Of a DNA stretch of 64,000 bases, positions 51,117-60,042 are shown piece by piece. Each line of letters starts with the position of its first letter. Position 1 is the stretch's first letter. The stretch lies in the NCBI RefSeq assembly GCF_000717245.1, contig NZ_JNYQ01000016.1, positions 1 through 64,000 on the forward strand, in the 5' to 3' direction. Origin of the DNA: Kitasatospora papulosa (GTDB lineage Bacteria > Actinomycetota > Actinomycetes > Streptomycetales > Streptomycetaceae). The notes beneath the pieces were generated by a model, which did no database searches, was not told the DNA's origin, and saw nothing but the letters and a program-made list of their open reading frames with translations. A program made the translations under genes and the position numbers.

Positions 51117-53611
51117 TGCGCTGCCGCCTTCCTGGCCAGGTCTGCGGCGGCCGGGGTCGGACCGCCGCCCTTGTACGTCACGCGCCACAGCGCGGACTTG
51201 GAGTCGGAGGTGAAGAAGCCGCGACCGTAGTCCAGGACGTAGAGCGATCCGTCCGGGGCGAACTTCCAGTCCATGAGGTTGCGGATGCCGTCCGCACCGA
51301 CCGGAATGATCTTCTTCAGGGACTCCGCGTGCGTGGGCAGGCCGCCCTTGCCGACCGTCTTCGGGTCGGTCAGCACGGCGTGACGCGGCTGGGTGTCGTC
51401 GTAGAAGTCACCGACGAACCACTTGCCGTCCCAGTAGGACGGCCACTTGGCCTCGCTCGTGCTCGCCGCGTCGTAGCGGTAGACCGGGCCGTTCATCGTG
51501 GCCTGGCCGCCGCCCTTGAGCCAGGGCAGGAGCTGCTTCTGGTCCTCGACCTTGTAGCTCGGGACGCCGTTCGCGTCGCGCGGGTAGTCCACGCCGCCGC
51601 CCTGGGGCGAGTACCAGATGGTGTTCGACGTGACGGGAGGCAGCTTGACCAGGCCGTCGTTGTTGGGCGACTCGTTCTTCGGGGCGTTGCAGTCGTACCA
51701 GCCCAGAGGCTTGGACGGGTCGGGCAGGTTGCGGTCCCGGTAGGGCTGCTTGTTGCCCATGCAGTACGGCCAGCCGTGGTTGCCGGCCTTGGTGATCGCC
51801 GCGAACGTGTCGTACTTCGCGGGACCCCAGGTCGTGCTGGGAGCGCCCGCGTCGGGGCCGACCCAGCCCGCGTACAGCGTGTCGGTCGACGTGTCGACGG
51901 AGATGCGCGCCGGGTTGCGGACACCCATCACATAGATCTCGCCACGGGTCTTGCCCCCGCCCTCGTCCGGCTCCTTGCCGGTGAAGAGGTTGCCCTCGGG
52001 CAGGGTGTAGGTGCCGTCGTCCTCGGGGTGGATCCGCAGGATCTTGCCGTTGAGGTTGTTGGTGTTGCCCGCGGTGCGGCGGGCGTCGGCGAACGACACG
52101 CCCTTGTAGTTCGGCTGCGGGTTGTTGCCCGAGTAACCGTCGCTGAAGCCCGAGGAGTTGTTGTCACCCGTGGCGATGTAGAGGTTGTCCTTCGAGTCCC
52201 AGGCCAGGCCGCCGCCGGCGTGGCAGCAGCTGTGGATCTGGACCGGCCAGTGCAGCAGCACCTTCTCGGACGCCAGGTCCAGCTTGTCCGTGGCGTGGTC
52301 GAAGGTGAACCGCGAGACCTGCCGCACCGCCATCTGCTTGTCGCGGTCGATCTTCGCGTGCGGGGTGTAGTGCAGGTAGACCCAGCCGTTGGTGGCGAAG
52401 TCCGGGTCCAGCTCGATGCCGAGCAGCCCCTCCTCGACCTTGACCAGCTCGTCGCCGCCGCCCTTGTTGCCGAAGACGCTCAGCTTGCCGGCGAGGGTGA
52501 CCTTCTTCGTCGCGGGGTCGTACACATGGATCTCGCCCTCGCCCTTGCCGACGTTCGGGTCCTTCCAGTCGGTGACCACGGGAACGCTGCTGTCCGCGCC
52601 GCCGCGTCCGATGTAGAAGACCCGGCCGTCCTTCGCGGTCACCAGGCCGTGGGGCTCGCCGATCTGGTCGTTCCGGCCCGGCTGGTTGGGCTGGGTGAGC
52701 CGCTGCGCCGTGTAGTTGGAGTCGATGGTCGCCTTGCAGTCGGCCTGCGAGATACGGTTCGTCCAGGCCAGCGCACCGCGCAGATGGTCCCGGAAGTCGG
52801 TCTCGGCGAAGCCGGCCGCCGTACCGCCCATGGCGGTGTAGAAGGAGCGGCCGCCGTCGTAGTCACGGCACCAGGAGACCGGGTGGTCCCAGCCGTTTGC
52901 GCTCTTGCCGGGGGAGTAGGTGAGCTCGCGGACGCGGGCCACGGTGTGGACGTCGCCGGACGGGTTGTCCTTCCAGTTCAGCCACTTGTCCGGGCGCTTC
53001 CACTCCAGCGGGAGGTTCTTCGTCGCCGGGTGCTGCCGGTCGCCGATCTCCACCGTGGCGCGCTGGACGGCCGTCGGACTGTCCGCGGCCGGACGGGCGC
53101 CGACCAGACCGGTGAACCAGTCCGAGTACGGTTCGGTGCGCGCGGCGTCGTGAATGCCGAGGAAGCCGCCGCCGGCCTCCATGTACGCCTCCAGGCCCGC
53201 CTCCTGCTCCGGGTCGAGCACGTCGCCGCCGCCGGTCAGGAAGACGACCGCGTTGAACCTGCCCAGCTTCTTGCCGTTGGTGAAGACCCCGGCGTCGTCC
53301 GTGGCGACGGTCTTGAAGCGCCCGGACTCCGGACCGCTGAGTCCGATCTTCTCGATGGCCGCGATGCCCGCGTCCACGGTCGGGGGCTCCTCGCCCGCCG
53401 AGGCGTGGAACACCAGGACTCGGACATCGGCCCCGCCCGGCGGCGAAGGCAGGGACAACGTTGTCGCCATCCTCTCCTTCAGCCCTGGATCCGGATACGG
53501 GCTGGCGGTGGCCGCCTGGCCGCCGAGCAGGGACGCGGTCAGAGCCCCTGCCGCCACGGCCGCCGCGACACCGCGACGCGATCTGGACCTGCGATGTGGT
53601 GTGCGCTGCAT
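51113..53611 (-). CDS. Secreted ThuA-like / PQQ-type sugar dehydrogenase fusion
   Basis: From ATG 53611 there are 832 residues; a GTG four codons earlier is possible. After a signal peptide ending QAATA there is a ThuA-like domain (about residues 55-280: VRVLVFHASAGEE, FLGIHDAARTEPYSDWF, VSWCRDYDGGRSFYTAMGG). A six-bladed glucose/sorbosone dehydrogenase-type propeller follows (about 310-810: LLGIELDPDFATNGWVYLHY, SCCHAGGGLAWDSKDNLYIATG, NGKILRIHPEDDG, GNHGWPYC). Such propellers oxidise sugars, often with PQQ. A PQQ biosynthesis locus is not in the window. It is co-transcribed with the cupredoxin/DUF1080 gene. Confidence 0.88.
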   Translation of the reverse strand: MQRTPHRRSRSRRGVAAAVAAGALTASLLGGQAATASPYPDPGLKERMATTLSLPSPPGGADVRVLVFHASAGEEPPTVDAGIAAIEKIGLSGPESGRFKTVATDDAGVFTNGKKLGRFNAVVFLTGGGDVLDPEQEAGLEAYMEAGGGFLGIHDAARTEPYSDWFTGLVGARPAADSPTAVQRATVEIGDRQHPATKNLPLEWKRPDKWLNWKDNPSGDVHTVARVRELTYSPGKSANGWDHPVSWCRDYDGGRSFYTAMGGTAAGFAETDFRDHLRGALAWTNRISQADCKATIDSNYTAQRLTQPNQPGRNDQIGEPHGLVTAKDGRVFYIGRGGADSSVPVVTDWKDPNVGKGEGEIHVYDPATKKVTLAGKLSVFGNKGGGDELVKVEEGLLGIELDPDFATNGWVYLHYTPHAKIDRDKQMAVRQVSRFTFDHATDKLDLASEKVLLHWPVQIHSCCHAGGGLAWDSKDNLYIATGDNNSSGFSDGYSGNNPQPNYKGVSFADARRTAGNTNNLNGKILRIHPEDDGTYTLPEGNLFTGKEPDEGGGKTRGEIYVMGVRNPARISVDTSTDTLYAGWVGPDAGAPSTTWGPAKYDTFAAITKAGNHGWPYCMGNKQPYRDRNLPDPSKPLGWYDCNAPKNESPNNDGLVKLPPVTSNTIWYSPQGGGVDYPRDANGVPSYKVEDQKQLLPWLKGGGQATMNGPVYRYDAASTSEAKWPSYWDGKWFVGDFYDDTQPRHAVLTDPKTVGKGGLPTHAESLKKIIPVGADGIRNLMDWKFAPDGSLYVLDYGRGFFTSDSKSALWRVTYKGGGPTPAAADLARKAAAQ

Positions 53612-53613
53612 GT

Positions 53614-53676
53614 GGTCACCCACCCCTCTTGGTCACTTCTCCGGTCACTACTTCGTCACCGCACCTCTGTGGTCAC
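53614..53676. repeat. Iterated GGTCAC hexamers in the leader of the sugar dehydrogenase gene
   Basis: GGTCAC occurs at 53614, 53631, 53643 and 53671, and CGTCAC at 53654, all in the same orientation with spacings of 17, 12, 11 and 17 bases. The array lies between the predicted -10 (53691) and the start codon, so it would be transcribed. The 11-12-base steps resemble PHO-box direct repeats, but this is only a resemblance. Confidence 0.55.
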
Positions 53677-53690
53677 TGCGACAGCGCACG

Positions 53691-53719
53691 AAGCTAGACC
53701 TCTTTTCGTGACTCGCCAA
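53691..53719 (-). promoter_or_regulatory. Promoter of the sugar dehydrogenase operon
   Basis: On the minus strand TTGGCG (53719-53714) and TAGCTT (53696-53691) are separated by 17 bases. Transcription would start near 53684, giving a leader of about 70 bases that contains the GGTCAC array. Confidence 0.6.
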
Positions 53720-53842
53720 TAGGTATGGCAGCAATCGAACGAACTTTGTCCTGAGTGTGGATAAACGCACGGCCCCCGGCTACCGTGTGGGCCGTCCAGG
53801 GGAACAGCGCGTCAGTTTCCGTCTCGCAGTGGGGAGTTCGAC

Positions 53843-54832
53843 ATGGACCGAAGGACCTTCAACCGCCGGATGCTGGTGGGCGGCGGAGTGGCGGCGGCCA
53901 CCGGCGTGACATCGATGTCACTCGGCGCGGTGCAGGCCACCTCCGCGGAGAACCCCGCGAAGACCGCGCCCGCGGGCGGCGCCGTCCGCCATCTCAAGCT
54001 GTACGCGGAGAAGCTGGCGGACGGCCAACTCGGATACGGCTTCGAGAAGGGCAAGGCGTCGGTACCCGGACCGCTCATCGAGATCACCGAGGGCGACACG
54101 CTGCACATCGAGTTCGAGAACACCACGGACGTCGACGCCAGCCTCCATGTCCACGGCGTCGACTACGACATCGCCAGCGACGGCACACGGATGAACCGCA
54201 GCCACGTCGAACCGGGCGGCACCCGTACGTACACCTGGCGCACCCACGCCCCGGGCCGCCGCAAGGACGGCACCTGGCAGGCGGGCAGCGCCGGTTACTG
54301 GCACTACCACGACCACGTCGTGGGCACCGACCACGGCACGGGCGGCATCCGCAAAGGGCTGTACGGGCCCCTTGTCGTGCGCCGCAAAGGGGACGTCCTG
54401 CCGGACAAGACGATCACGATCGTCTTCAACGACATGACGATCAACAACAAGGCGGCCCACGAGAGCCCGAACTTCGAGGCGACCGTGGGCGACCGGGTCG
54501 AGGTCGTGATGATCACGCACGGCGAGTACTACCACACGTTCCACATCCACGGGCACCGCTGGGCGGACAACCGGACGGGGCTGCTCACCGGACCCGACGA
54601 CCCCAGCCGCGTGGTCGACACGAAGATCTGCGGCCCCGCGGACTCCTTCGGCTTCCAGATCATCGCGGGCGAGCACGTGGGGGCCGGCGCCTGGATGTAC
54701 CACTGCCACGTCCAGAGCCACTCCGACATGGGGATGGCCGGACTGCTGCTCGTCGCCAAGGCGGACGGCACGGTCCCGGGGTACGACCCGCCGCACCACG
54801 CGGCAGGGGCGGCGAAGGAACACGCGCACTGA
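53843..54832 (+). CDS. slaC: Two-domain small laccase (multicopper oxidase)
   Basis: This 329-residue protein is very close to Streptomyces small laccase (SLAC/EpoA) as I remember it. A twin-arginine signal (RRTFNRRMLVGGG) exports it folded. Copper ligands are in LHVHGVDY, YWHYHDHVVG, YHTFHIHGHRW and WMYHCHVQSHSDMGM, giving one T1 site per monomer and trinuclear sites between monomers of a trimer. It oxidises phenols and other donors with reduction of O2 to water. GGGGAG precedes ATG 53843. It is divergent from the sugar dehydrogenase operon. Confidence 0.93.
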   Translation: MDRRTFNRRMLVGGGVAAATGVTSMSLGAVQATSAENPAKTAPAGGAVRHLKLYAEKLADGQLGYGFEKGKASVPGPLIEITEGDTLHIEFENTTDVDASLHVHGVDYDIASDGTRMNRSHVEPGGTRTYTWRTHAPGRRKDGTWQAGSAGYWHYHDHVVGTDHGTGGIRKGLYGPLVVRRKGDVLPDKTITIVFNDMTINNKAAHESPNFEATVGDRVEVVMITHGEYYHTFHIHGHRWADNRTGLLTGPDDPSRVVDTKICGPADSFGFQIIAGEHVGAGAWMYHCHVQSHSDMGMAGLLLVAKADGTVPGYDPPHHAAGAAKEHAH

Positions 54833-55053
54833 GCTCCGCGGCCCGCGCCGGAGCCCGTCAGGAGGCCCGCCGCCCGGTGTCCTGCCGCGCCGGGCGCCGC
54901 GTGCCTGCCGCCGGCGGGCCGCGCTCCGTGGACCGGGCGCCCGGCCCGCCCGCCGGGGCTGCGGTCGCCGGTGCCCGGTGCCAGACTCGGAGGGTCAGGG
55001 AAGCCTGGCGTGACGGACCACGCGAGGCACAGGATCCGCCCGAGGAGCACACC

Positions 55054-55845
55054 ATGCTCGACCCGTCCTTCGAGACCGGCGCCCCGGACTGGGTCGATCT
55101 CGGCACACCCGACATCGACGCGGCCACGGCCTTCTACAACGGCCTGTTCGGCTGGGAACTGCAGCCGGGCGGTCCCGAGACCGGCGGCTACGGGACGTAC
55201 CAGCTGCGGGGCCGGAGCGTGGCGGGCGTCATGACCGTACCCGAGGGCCAGGGGAAGCCCTCCTGGTCGGTCTACTTCCAGACCCCTGACGCGGACGCGA
55301 CCGCGCGGACGGTCGAGCAGGCCGGGGGCACCGCGGCCTTCCCGCCGATGGACGTACTGGACTACGGGCGCATGGGCGGCTTCACCGACAACAACGGTGC
55401 GTACTTCGGCGTCTGGCAGCCCGGTACGAACCCGGGTCTCGGCATGATCATGGAGCCGGGTTCGCTGATCTGGTCCGAGCTGTACACCCCGGACGTGCCC
55501 TCGGCGGCCGCCTTCTTCAACACGGTCTTCGGATGGCAGACCAACCAGATGAGCTTCCCCGGCGGCGCCTACACGGTCGTACGGCCCGCGGGCACGGACA
55601 ACGACGAGTCCGCCTTCGGAGGACTCGTCCCCCTCGACCAGGTGCCGAGCGAGACCGCGGCCGGACCGCACTGGCTGCCGTACTTCGCCGTGGACGACAC
55701 GGACGCCACGGTGTCCGCCGCGGAGCGGCTGGGCGGCGGCGTGACCATGGCGGCCACGGACCTGCCCGAGGTCGGCCGGATCGCGACCATCGCCGACCCT
55801 GCGGGGGCCACCTTCGCGGTGATCAGGCCCGCGCCGATGCCGTGA
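55054..55845 (+). CDS. VOC family protein with two glyoxalase-like domains
   Basis: ATG 55054 has GAGGAG upstream and gives 263 residues. The two VOC halves start DWVDLGTPDIDAATAFYNGLFGW and IWSELYTPDVPSAAAFFNTVFGW. The function is unknown; it resembles hydroxylase or antibiotic-binding VOC proteins and the VOC protein at 5842-6594. The 221-bp gap before it holds only GC-rich sequence with no clear element. Confidence 0.85.
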   Translation: MLDPSFETGAPDWVDLGTPDIDAATAFYNGLFGWELQPGGPETGGYGTYQLRGRSVAGVMTVPEGQGKPSWSVYFQTPDADATARTVEQAGGTAAFPPMDVLDYGRMGGFTDNNGAYFGVWQPGTNPGLGMIMEPGSLIWSELYTPDVPSAAAFFNTVFGWQTNQMSFPGGAYTVVRPAGTDNDESAFGGLVPLDQVPSETAAGPHWLPYFAVDDTDATVSAAERLGGGVTMAATDLPEVGRIATIADPAGATFAVIRPAPMP

Positions 55846-55856
55846 CCTCCTGACCT

Positions 55857-55882
55857 GCGCCGACGGTCCGGACCGTCGGCGC
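55857..55882. terminator. Perfect palindrome after the VOC gene
   Basis: GCGCCGACGGTCC (55857-55869) and GGACCGTCGGCGC (55870-55882) are perfect 13-base arms with no spacer, 11 bases after the stop. It should fold as a tight hairpin and act as a terminator. Confidence 0.7.
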
Positions 55883-55954
55883 GCGGCCCCGGCGGGACCG
55901 TGCGTTGAACCATCGTTGATCACACGTTTATCGCCACCGGGCATCGTGGCCGCC

Positions 55955-56197
55955 ATGCCGATCAACACCATGACCGACGAACTCACCTGGCAGGAGACCG
56001 CGCTGTGCGCGCAGGCCGGGCCGGAGTTCTTCTTCCCGGCGCCGGGAAGCTCCACCCGTGAGGCCAAGCAGCTGTGCAACGCCTGCGAGGGCCGCGTCGC
56101 CTGCCTGGAGTACGCACTCACCCATGACGAGCGCTTCGGCGTGTGGGGCGGCCTGTCCGAGAAGGAGCGGGAGCGGCTGCGCAGAGGGCGTGGCTGA
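55955..56197 (+). CDS. WhiB-family iron-sulfur protein
   Basis: The 80 residues from ATG 55955 (or 75 from ATG 55970) carry the four conserved Cys: ALCAQAG, then CNACEGRVAC (C-x2-C-x5-C). They also have the GVWGGLSEKERERLRRG turn and basic end that define Wbl proteins. These bind a [4Fe-4S] cluster and act with sigma factors in development, redox or resistance control. I cannot assign it to a named Wbl. Single gene; downstream it converges on the desaturase gene. Confidence 0.88.
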   Translation: MPINTMTDELTWQETALCAQAGPEFFFPAPGSSTREAKQLCNACEGRVACLEYALTHDERFGVWGGLSEKERERLRRGRG

Positions 56198-56365
56198 GAA
56201 CCCGGGGGCCCGAGCCGTCCTGCCTCCGGGGCCGTCCTCCGCCGCCGGGCGGCGGGCCCGGGCGGCAGTGGGACGCACGGCGGCGGCGCACGCGTCACGC
56301 GCGCGCCGCGGTCCGGCGGGTCGGGGAGCGGATACCGAGCCCTGGCCGGGTGGACGTGCGGACGG

Positions 56366-57343
56366 TCAGCCCTGGGCGGCCCTCGCCGCCACGCGGGCCT
56401 TGCGGGCCGCCAGCTTCTCGTCGAACTTCGACGCCTCGCTGTCCAGGCCGCTCATGTACAGCCCGAGCTCCTCCTGCGCCTTGAGGCCCTCCGGGCCGAG
56501 GCCGTCGATGTCGAGGACCTTCAGGTACCGCAGGACGGGCTGGATGACGTCGTCGTGGTGGATGCGCATGTTGTAGATCTCGCCGATCGCCATCTGCGCG
56601 GCGGCCCGCTCGAAGCCGGGCATGCCGTGTCCGGGCATCCGGAAGTTGACCACGACGTCACGCACGGACTGCATCGTCAGGTCCGGGGCCAGGTCGAAGG
56701 CCGCGCCCAGCAGATTGCGGTAGAAGACCATGTGCAGGTTCTCGTCGGTCGCGATACGGGCCAGCATCCGGTCGCAGACCGGGTCGCCCGACTGGTGGCC
56801 GGTGTTGCGGTGCGAGACGCGGGTCGCGAGCTCCTGGAAGGCGACGTACGCCACGGAGTGCAGCATGGAGTGGCGGTTGTCGGACTCGAAGCCCTCCGCC
56901 ATGTGCGCCATGCGGAACTGCTCCAGCTTGTCCGGGTCGACCGCGCGAGAGGTGAGCAGGTAGTCACGCATCACGATGCCGTGCCGGCCCTCCTCCGCGG
57001 TCCATCGGTGCACCCAGGTGCCCCAGGCGCCGTCGCGGCCGAAGAGCGAGGCGATCTCGTGGTGGTAGCTGGGGAGGTTGTCCTCGGTCAGCAGGTTCAC
57101 GACGAGGGCGATGCGCCCGATGTCGGTGACCTTGGACTGGCCGGTCTCCCACGCCTCGCCGTCCTCGAAGATGCCGGGGAAGTTCCGGCCGTCGGAGAAC
57201 GGTACGTACTCGTGGGGCATCCAGTCCTTGGCGACCTTGAGATGGCGGTTGAGTTCCTTCTCCACCACCTCCTCCAGTGCGTACAGCAGCTGGGCGTCTG
57301 TCCACGCCTTCGAACTGCCGAGGTGGGGAGAGGTGATCGTCAC
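56366..57343 (-). CDS. Acyl-[acyl-carrier-protein] desaturase (DesA-like)
   Basis: This 325-residue soluble diiron ferritin-like desaturase has carboxylate/His ligand motifs in LTEDNLPSYHHEI, TAEEGRHGIVM, FQELATRVSHRNTGH and ATDENLHMVFY. It introduces a double bond into an acyl chain on ACP or CoA. AGGAG lies five bases before GTG 57343. Tandem ACCTACG palindromes upstream indicate dedicated repression, probably by a TetR-family fatty-acid regulator located elsewhere. Confidence 0.9.
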   Translation of the reverse strand: MTITSPHLGSSKAWTDAQLLYALEEVVEKELNRHLKVAKDWMPHEYVPFSDGRNFPGIFEDGEAWETGQSKVTDIGRIALVVNLLTEDNLPSYHHEIASLFGRDGAWGTWVHRWTAEEGRHGIVMRDYLLTSRAVDPDKLEQFRMAHMAEGFESDNRHSMLHSVAYVAFQELATRVSHRNTGHQSGDPVCDRMLARIATDENLHMVFYRNLLGAAFDLAPDLTMQSVRDVVVNFRMPGHGMPGFERAAAQMAIGEIYNMRIHHDDVIQPVLRYLKVLDIDGLGPEGLKAQEELGLYMSGLDSEASKFDEKLAARKARVAARAAQG

Positions 57344-57368
57344 GGGGGCTCCTGGGGACGGGAGAATT

Positions 57369-57401
57369 ACCTACGGCTTCGTAGGTTACGTGACCGTAGG
57401 T
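57369..57401. promoter_or_regulatory. ACCTACG palindrome and repeat before the desaturase gene
   Basis: ACCTACG (57369-57375) and CGTAGGT (57380-57386) are perfect arms around GCTT. CGTAGGT recurs at 57395-57401, 15 bases downstream. The AT-rich block is typical of a TetR-family operator overlapping the promoter. Confidence 0.65.
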
Positions 57402-57497
57402 TAAGGCGGCAGTAAGGCCACAGCCAAGCCCGGTCCTCGTACCGCGTGATCACTCACTGTCATGAGAACAGGTCAAGGCTGAAACGGAGGGGACAAG

Positions 57498-59145
57498 TCA
57501 GGCGCCTTCGTCGCCCGCCCACGGCAGCTCCGACGGGGCCACGTCCCGGAGTCCGTCCGCGTCCAGGAGCAGCCACCGGGTGATTCCCAGCGACTCGAGG
57601 AACGGCAGGTCGTGGCTCGCCACGATCAGCGCGCCCTCGTACGCCGCCAGCGCCGACGCCAGGCGGTGCACGCCGGACCGGTCGAGGCTGTTCGTCGGCT
57701 CGTCCAGCATCAGCAGCTGCGGAGCCGGATCCGCGAGGAGCAGCGCCGCCAGCGTGGCCCGCAGGCGCTCACCGCCCGAGAGGGTCCCCGCCGGGCGGTC
57801 GGCCCGGCCGCCCTTGAAGAGGAAGTGCGCCAGCCTCGCCCGGATGCCGTTGTCCGTGGTGCCCGGCGCGACGCGTGCCACGTTCCCCACCAAGGACAAC
57901 GCGTCGTCGAGCACGTCGAGACGCTGGGGCAGGAAGCCCGTCGGCACCTGCGCGACGGCGTCGCCGGAGACCGGTTCGAGCTCGCCCGCGATCGTGCGCA
58001 GCAGAGTCGTCTTCCCCGCGCCGTTGCGGCCGATCAGCGCGATCCGCTCGGGGCCGCGCAGATCCCACTCGCCCCGCAGCCGTGCGCCGTGGGCGAGTTC
58101 GAGATCGCGCAGCACCAGCACGCCACGGCCCGGATGGACCCGGGTGTGCGGCAGCTCGATCCGGATCGCCTCGTCGTCCCGTACCGCTTCGACCGCCTCG
58201 TCGAGACGCCCCTCCGCGTCCGCGAGCCGTTCCGTGTGCATGATGCGGTGCTTGCCGGCCGACTCCTGGGCGGTCTGCTTGCGCCGGCCCATCACGGCCT
58301 TCGGTTCCCGCTTGGTGTCCCACATCTTCTGCCCGTACCGCTTGCGACGGGAGAGCTTGACCTGCGCGTCGGCGAGTTCGCGCCTCTGCCGCCGCACATC
58401 GGCCTCCGCGACCCGCACCATCCGCTCGGCGGCCTCCTGCTCCACGGCCAGCGCCTCCTCGTACGCCGACAGGGGGCCGCCGTACCAGGTGACCGAGCCG
58501 TCGCGCAGGTCCGCGATCCGGTCCACCCGCTCCAGCAGCTCCCGGTCATGGCTGACGACGACCAGCCCCCCCCGCCCAGGCGTCGACGGCGTCGTACAGC
58601 CGCCGGCGGGCGTACAGGTCGAGGTTGTTGGTCGGCTCGTCCAGCAGGAGGACGGAGGGGCGTGCGAGCAGCAGGGCCGCCAGGCGCAGCAGCACGCACT
58701 CGCCGCCGGACAGCTCGCCGACGGTGCGGTCGAGACCGACCGCGGACATGCCCAGCTGGTCGAGCACGGCGCGGGCGCGCTCCTCGACGTCCCAGTCGTC
58801 CCCGACGGCGGCGAAGTGGGCCTCGTCGGCATCGCCCGCCTCGATGGCGAGGAGCGCCGCGCGTGCCGTGGCGACACCCAGCACCTGGTCCACCCGGAGG
58901 GCGGTGTCCAGGGTGATGTCCTGGGGGAGGTGGCCGATGTCGCCGGCGGTCCTGATGTGCCCGTCCGTCGGATCGAGTTCACCCGCGATCAGCCGCAGCA
59001 GGGTCGATTTCCCGCAGCCGTTGAGACCGATCAGGCCGGTACGGCCGCCGCCCACGGTCAGTTGGAAGCCGTCGAAGACCTTGCTCCCGTCGGGCCAGGC
59101 GAACGAGAGGGAGGAGCAGAGGATGTGCGTGGTGGATGCGGACAC
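57498..59145 (-). pseudogene. ABC-F family ATPase gene with a one-base frameshift
   Basis: Two frames together make one ABC-F protein of about 549 residues. The first frame (59145 to 58546) has Walker A IGLNGCGKSTLL, signature LSGGECVLL and Walker B VLLLDEPTNNLD, and then terminates early. The second frame continues with LVVVSHDRELLERVD, the inter-domain linker, Walker A GRNGAGKTTLL, LSGGERLRA and LMLDEPTNSLD. The switch lies in a run of eight G (coding strand, 58573-58566); seven would restore AWAGGLVVVSHD. ABC-F proteins act on ribosomes in translation or antibiotic resistance. It could be a pseudogene, a variable tract or a sequencing error. Confidence 0.88.
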
Positions 59146-59440
59146 AAGGGTCTCCCGGCTGCGTCGGAGGAATCACGGAGAACGGCTCGGACACTGGGGT
59201 CACGCAGGGCACGGCGGCGCGGCAGGGCACACGACGCGGTGAGCGGACACCTCAGATGTGGAGCAACGTCCTTCTCCGATCCGACGACGACAGGGACACA
59301 GGTGACGTTACGAGCGGACCCGGGCGCAGGGCAACGGAATTACGGGCGGGGGAGCGGGGGCCTCGCGGCGATGCCCGCCCTGCCCGCCCCGTGCCGGAGC
59401 GGCCGGCCGCGTGTCCCGGCGGCAGGGGTCGGACGCCGGC

Positions 59441-59857
59441 TCAGCCGGAACCGCCCAGCAGATCCGTCAGGTCGCCGTCCAGGTCCAGGAAGAGGGACTC
59501 GTCGCCCGCCGGGACGAGTTCCTGCGCCCGCTTCAGGAAACGGCGCAGCTCCGACGTCCGCACGTGCACCATCGCGATGCCCTCCACCGCGTGGAACTCC
59601 AGGACCGTACGGTCGTAACCGAACGGCCGGACCCGGACGTCCCCGACCCCGGCCGGTGCGTCCATGCCCGTGGCGAGCAGTTCGCGGGAGAACTCCCAGG
59701 AGACCTCGGTGCCTTCGAGGGTCGCGGGCGCCGGGAAAGCCATGCGGACGGCGAAGGGGTCCTTGCGGTCGTAGTGCAGGGTGGCGGGCAGCGTCTCCAT
59801 GCGCGGTGCGGACGCGACCATGCGTGCCTGCACGGACTGCTCGATTACGGTGGACAA
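59441..59857 (-). CDS. ssgD: SsgA-like sporulation/cell division protein, SsgD-like
   Basis: TTG 59857, with GGGAG seven bases upstream, gives 138 residues, the normal length for this family; the longer frame to 60112 has no support. SALP features are ATLHYDRKDPFAVRMAF, VSWEFSRELLATGM, VGDVRVRPFGYDRTVLEF and the end RRFLKRAQELVPAGDESLFLDLD. SALPs guide septum placement and wall assembly. The sequence is closest to SsgD as I remember it, and in S. coelicolor ssgD lies near the small laccase gene, as it does here. Confidence 0.82.
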   Translation of the reverse strand: MSTVIEQSVQARMVASAPRMETLPATLHYDRKDPFAVRMAFPAPATLEGTEVSWEFSRELLATGMDAPAGVGDVRVRPFGYDRTVLEFHAVEGIAMVHVRTSELRRFLKRAQELVPAGDESLFLDLDGDLTDLLGGSG

Positions 59858-60005
59858 GACCTGCTCCCTCTCGCCTCGGACGAACGGCTCCCGGCACTGG
59901 AGTAGACGACGGAACGTCTCCATCCGTGCACTGCCGGGTGGCGTGAGCTGCGTCACCGCCCCCACTCTCTCCCTGATCAACTGCCCCGTTTCGCGAGGCG
60001 CACCC

Positions 60006-60034
60006 TGGACGTCCGTCCCCCGGTGGGTTAGCTT
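60006..60034 (+). promoter_or_regulatory. Leaderless promoter of the Asp-box propeller gene
   Basis: TGGACG (60006-60011) and TAGCTT (60029-60034) are 17 bases apart, and the ATG at 60043 is eight bases past the -10. Confidence 0.5.
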
Positions 60035-60042
60035 CCAGCGCC

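Noticed and set aside
51071..53722. An 883-codon open frame on the plus strand opposite the sugar dehydrogenase gene
   Set aside because: It is an antisense shadow typical of high-GC DNA. It has no signal, domain or ribosome-binding site, and the minus-strand gene is unmistakable.
59198..59248. A 16-codon frame upstream of the ABC-F gene as an attenuation leader peptide
   Set aside because: It starts with GTG without a good ribosome-binding site, and I found no alternative hairpins of the attenuator type.
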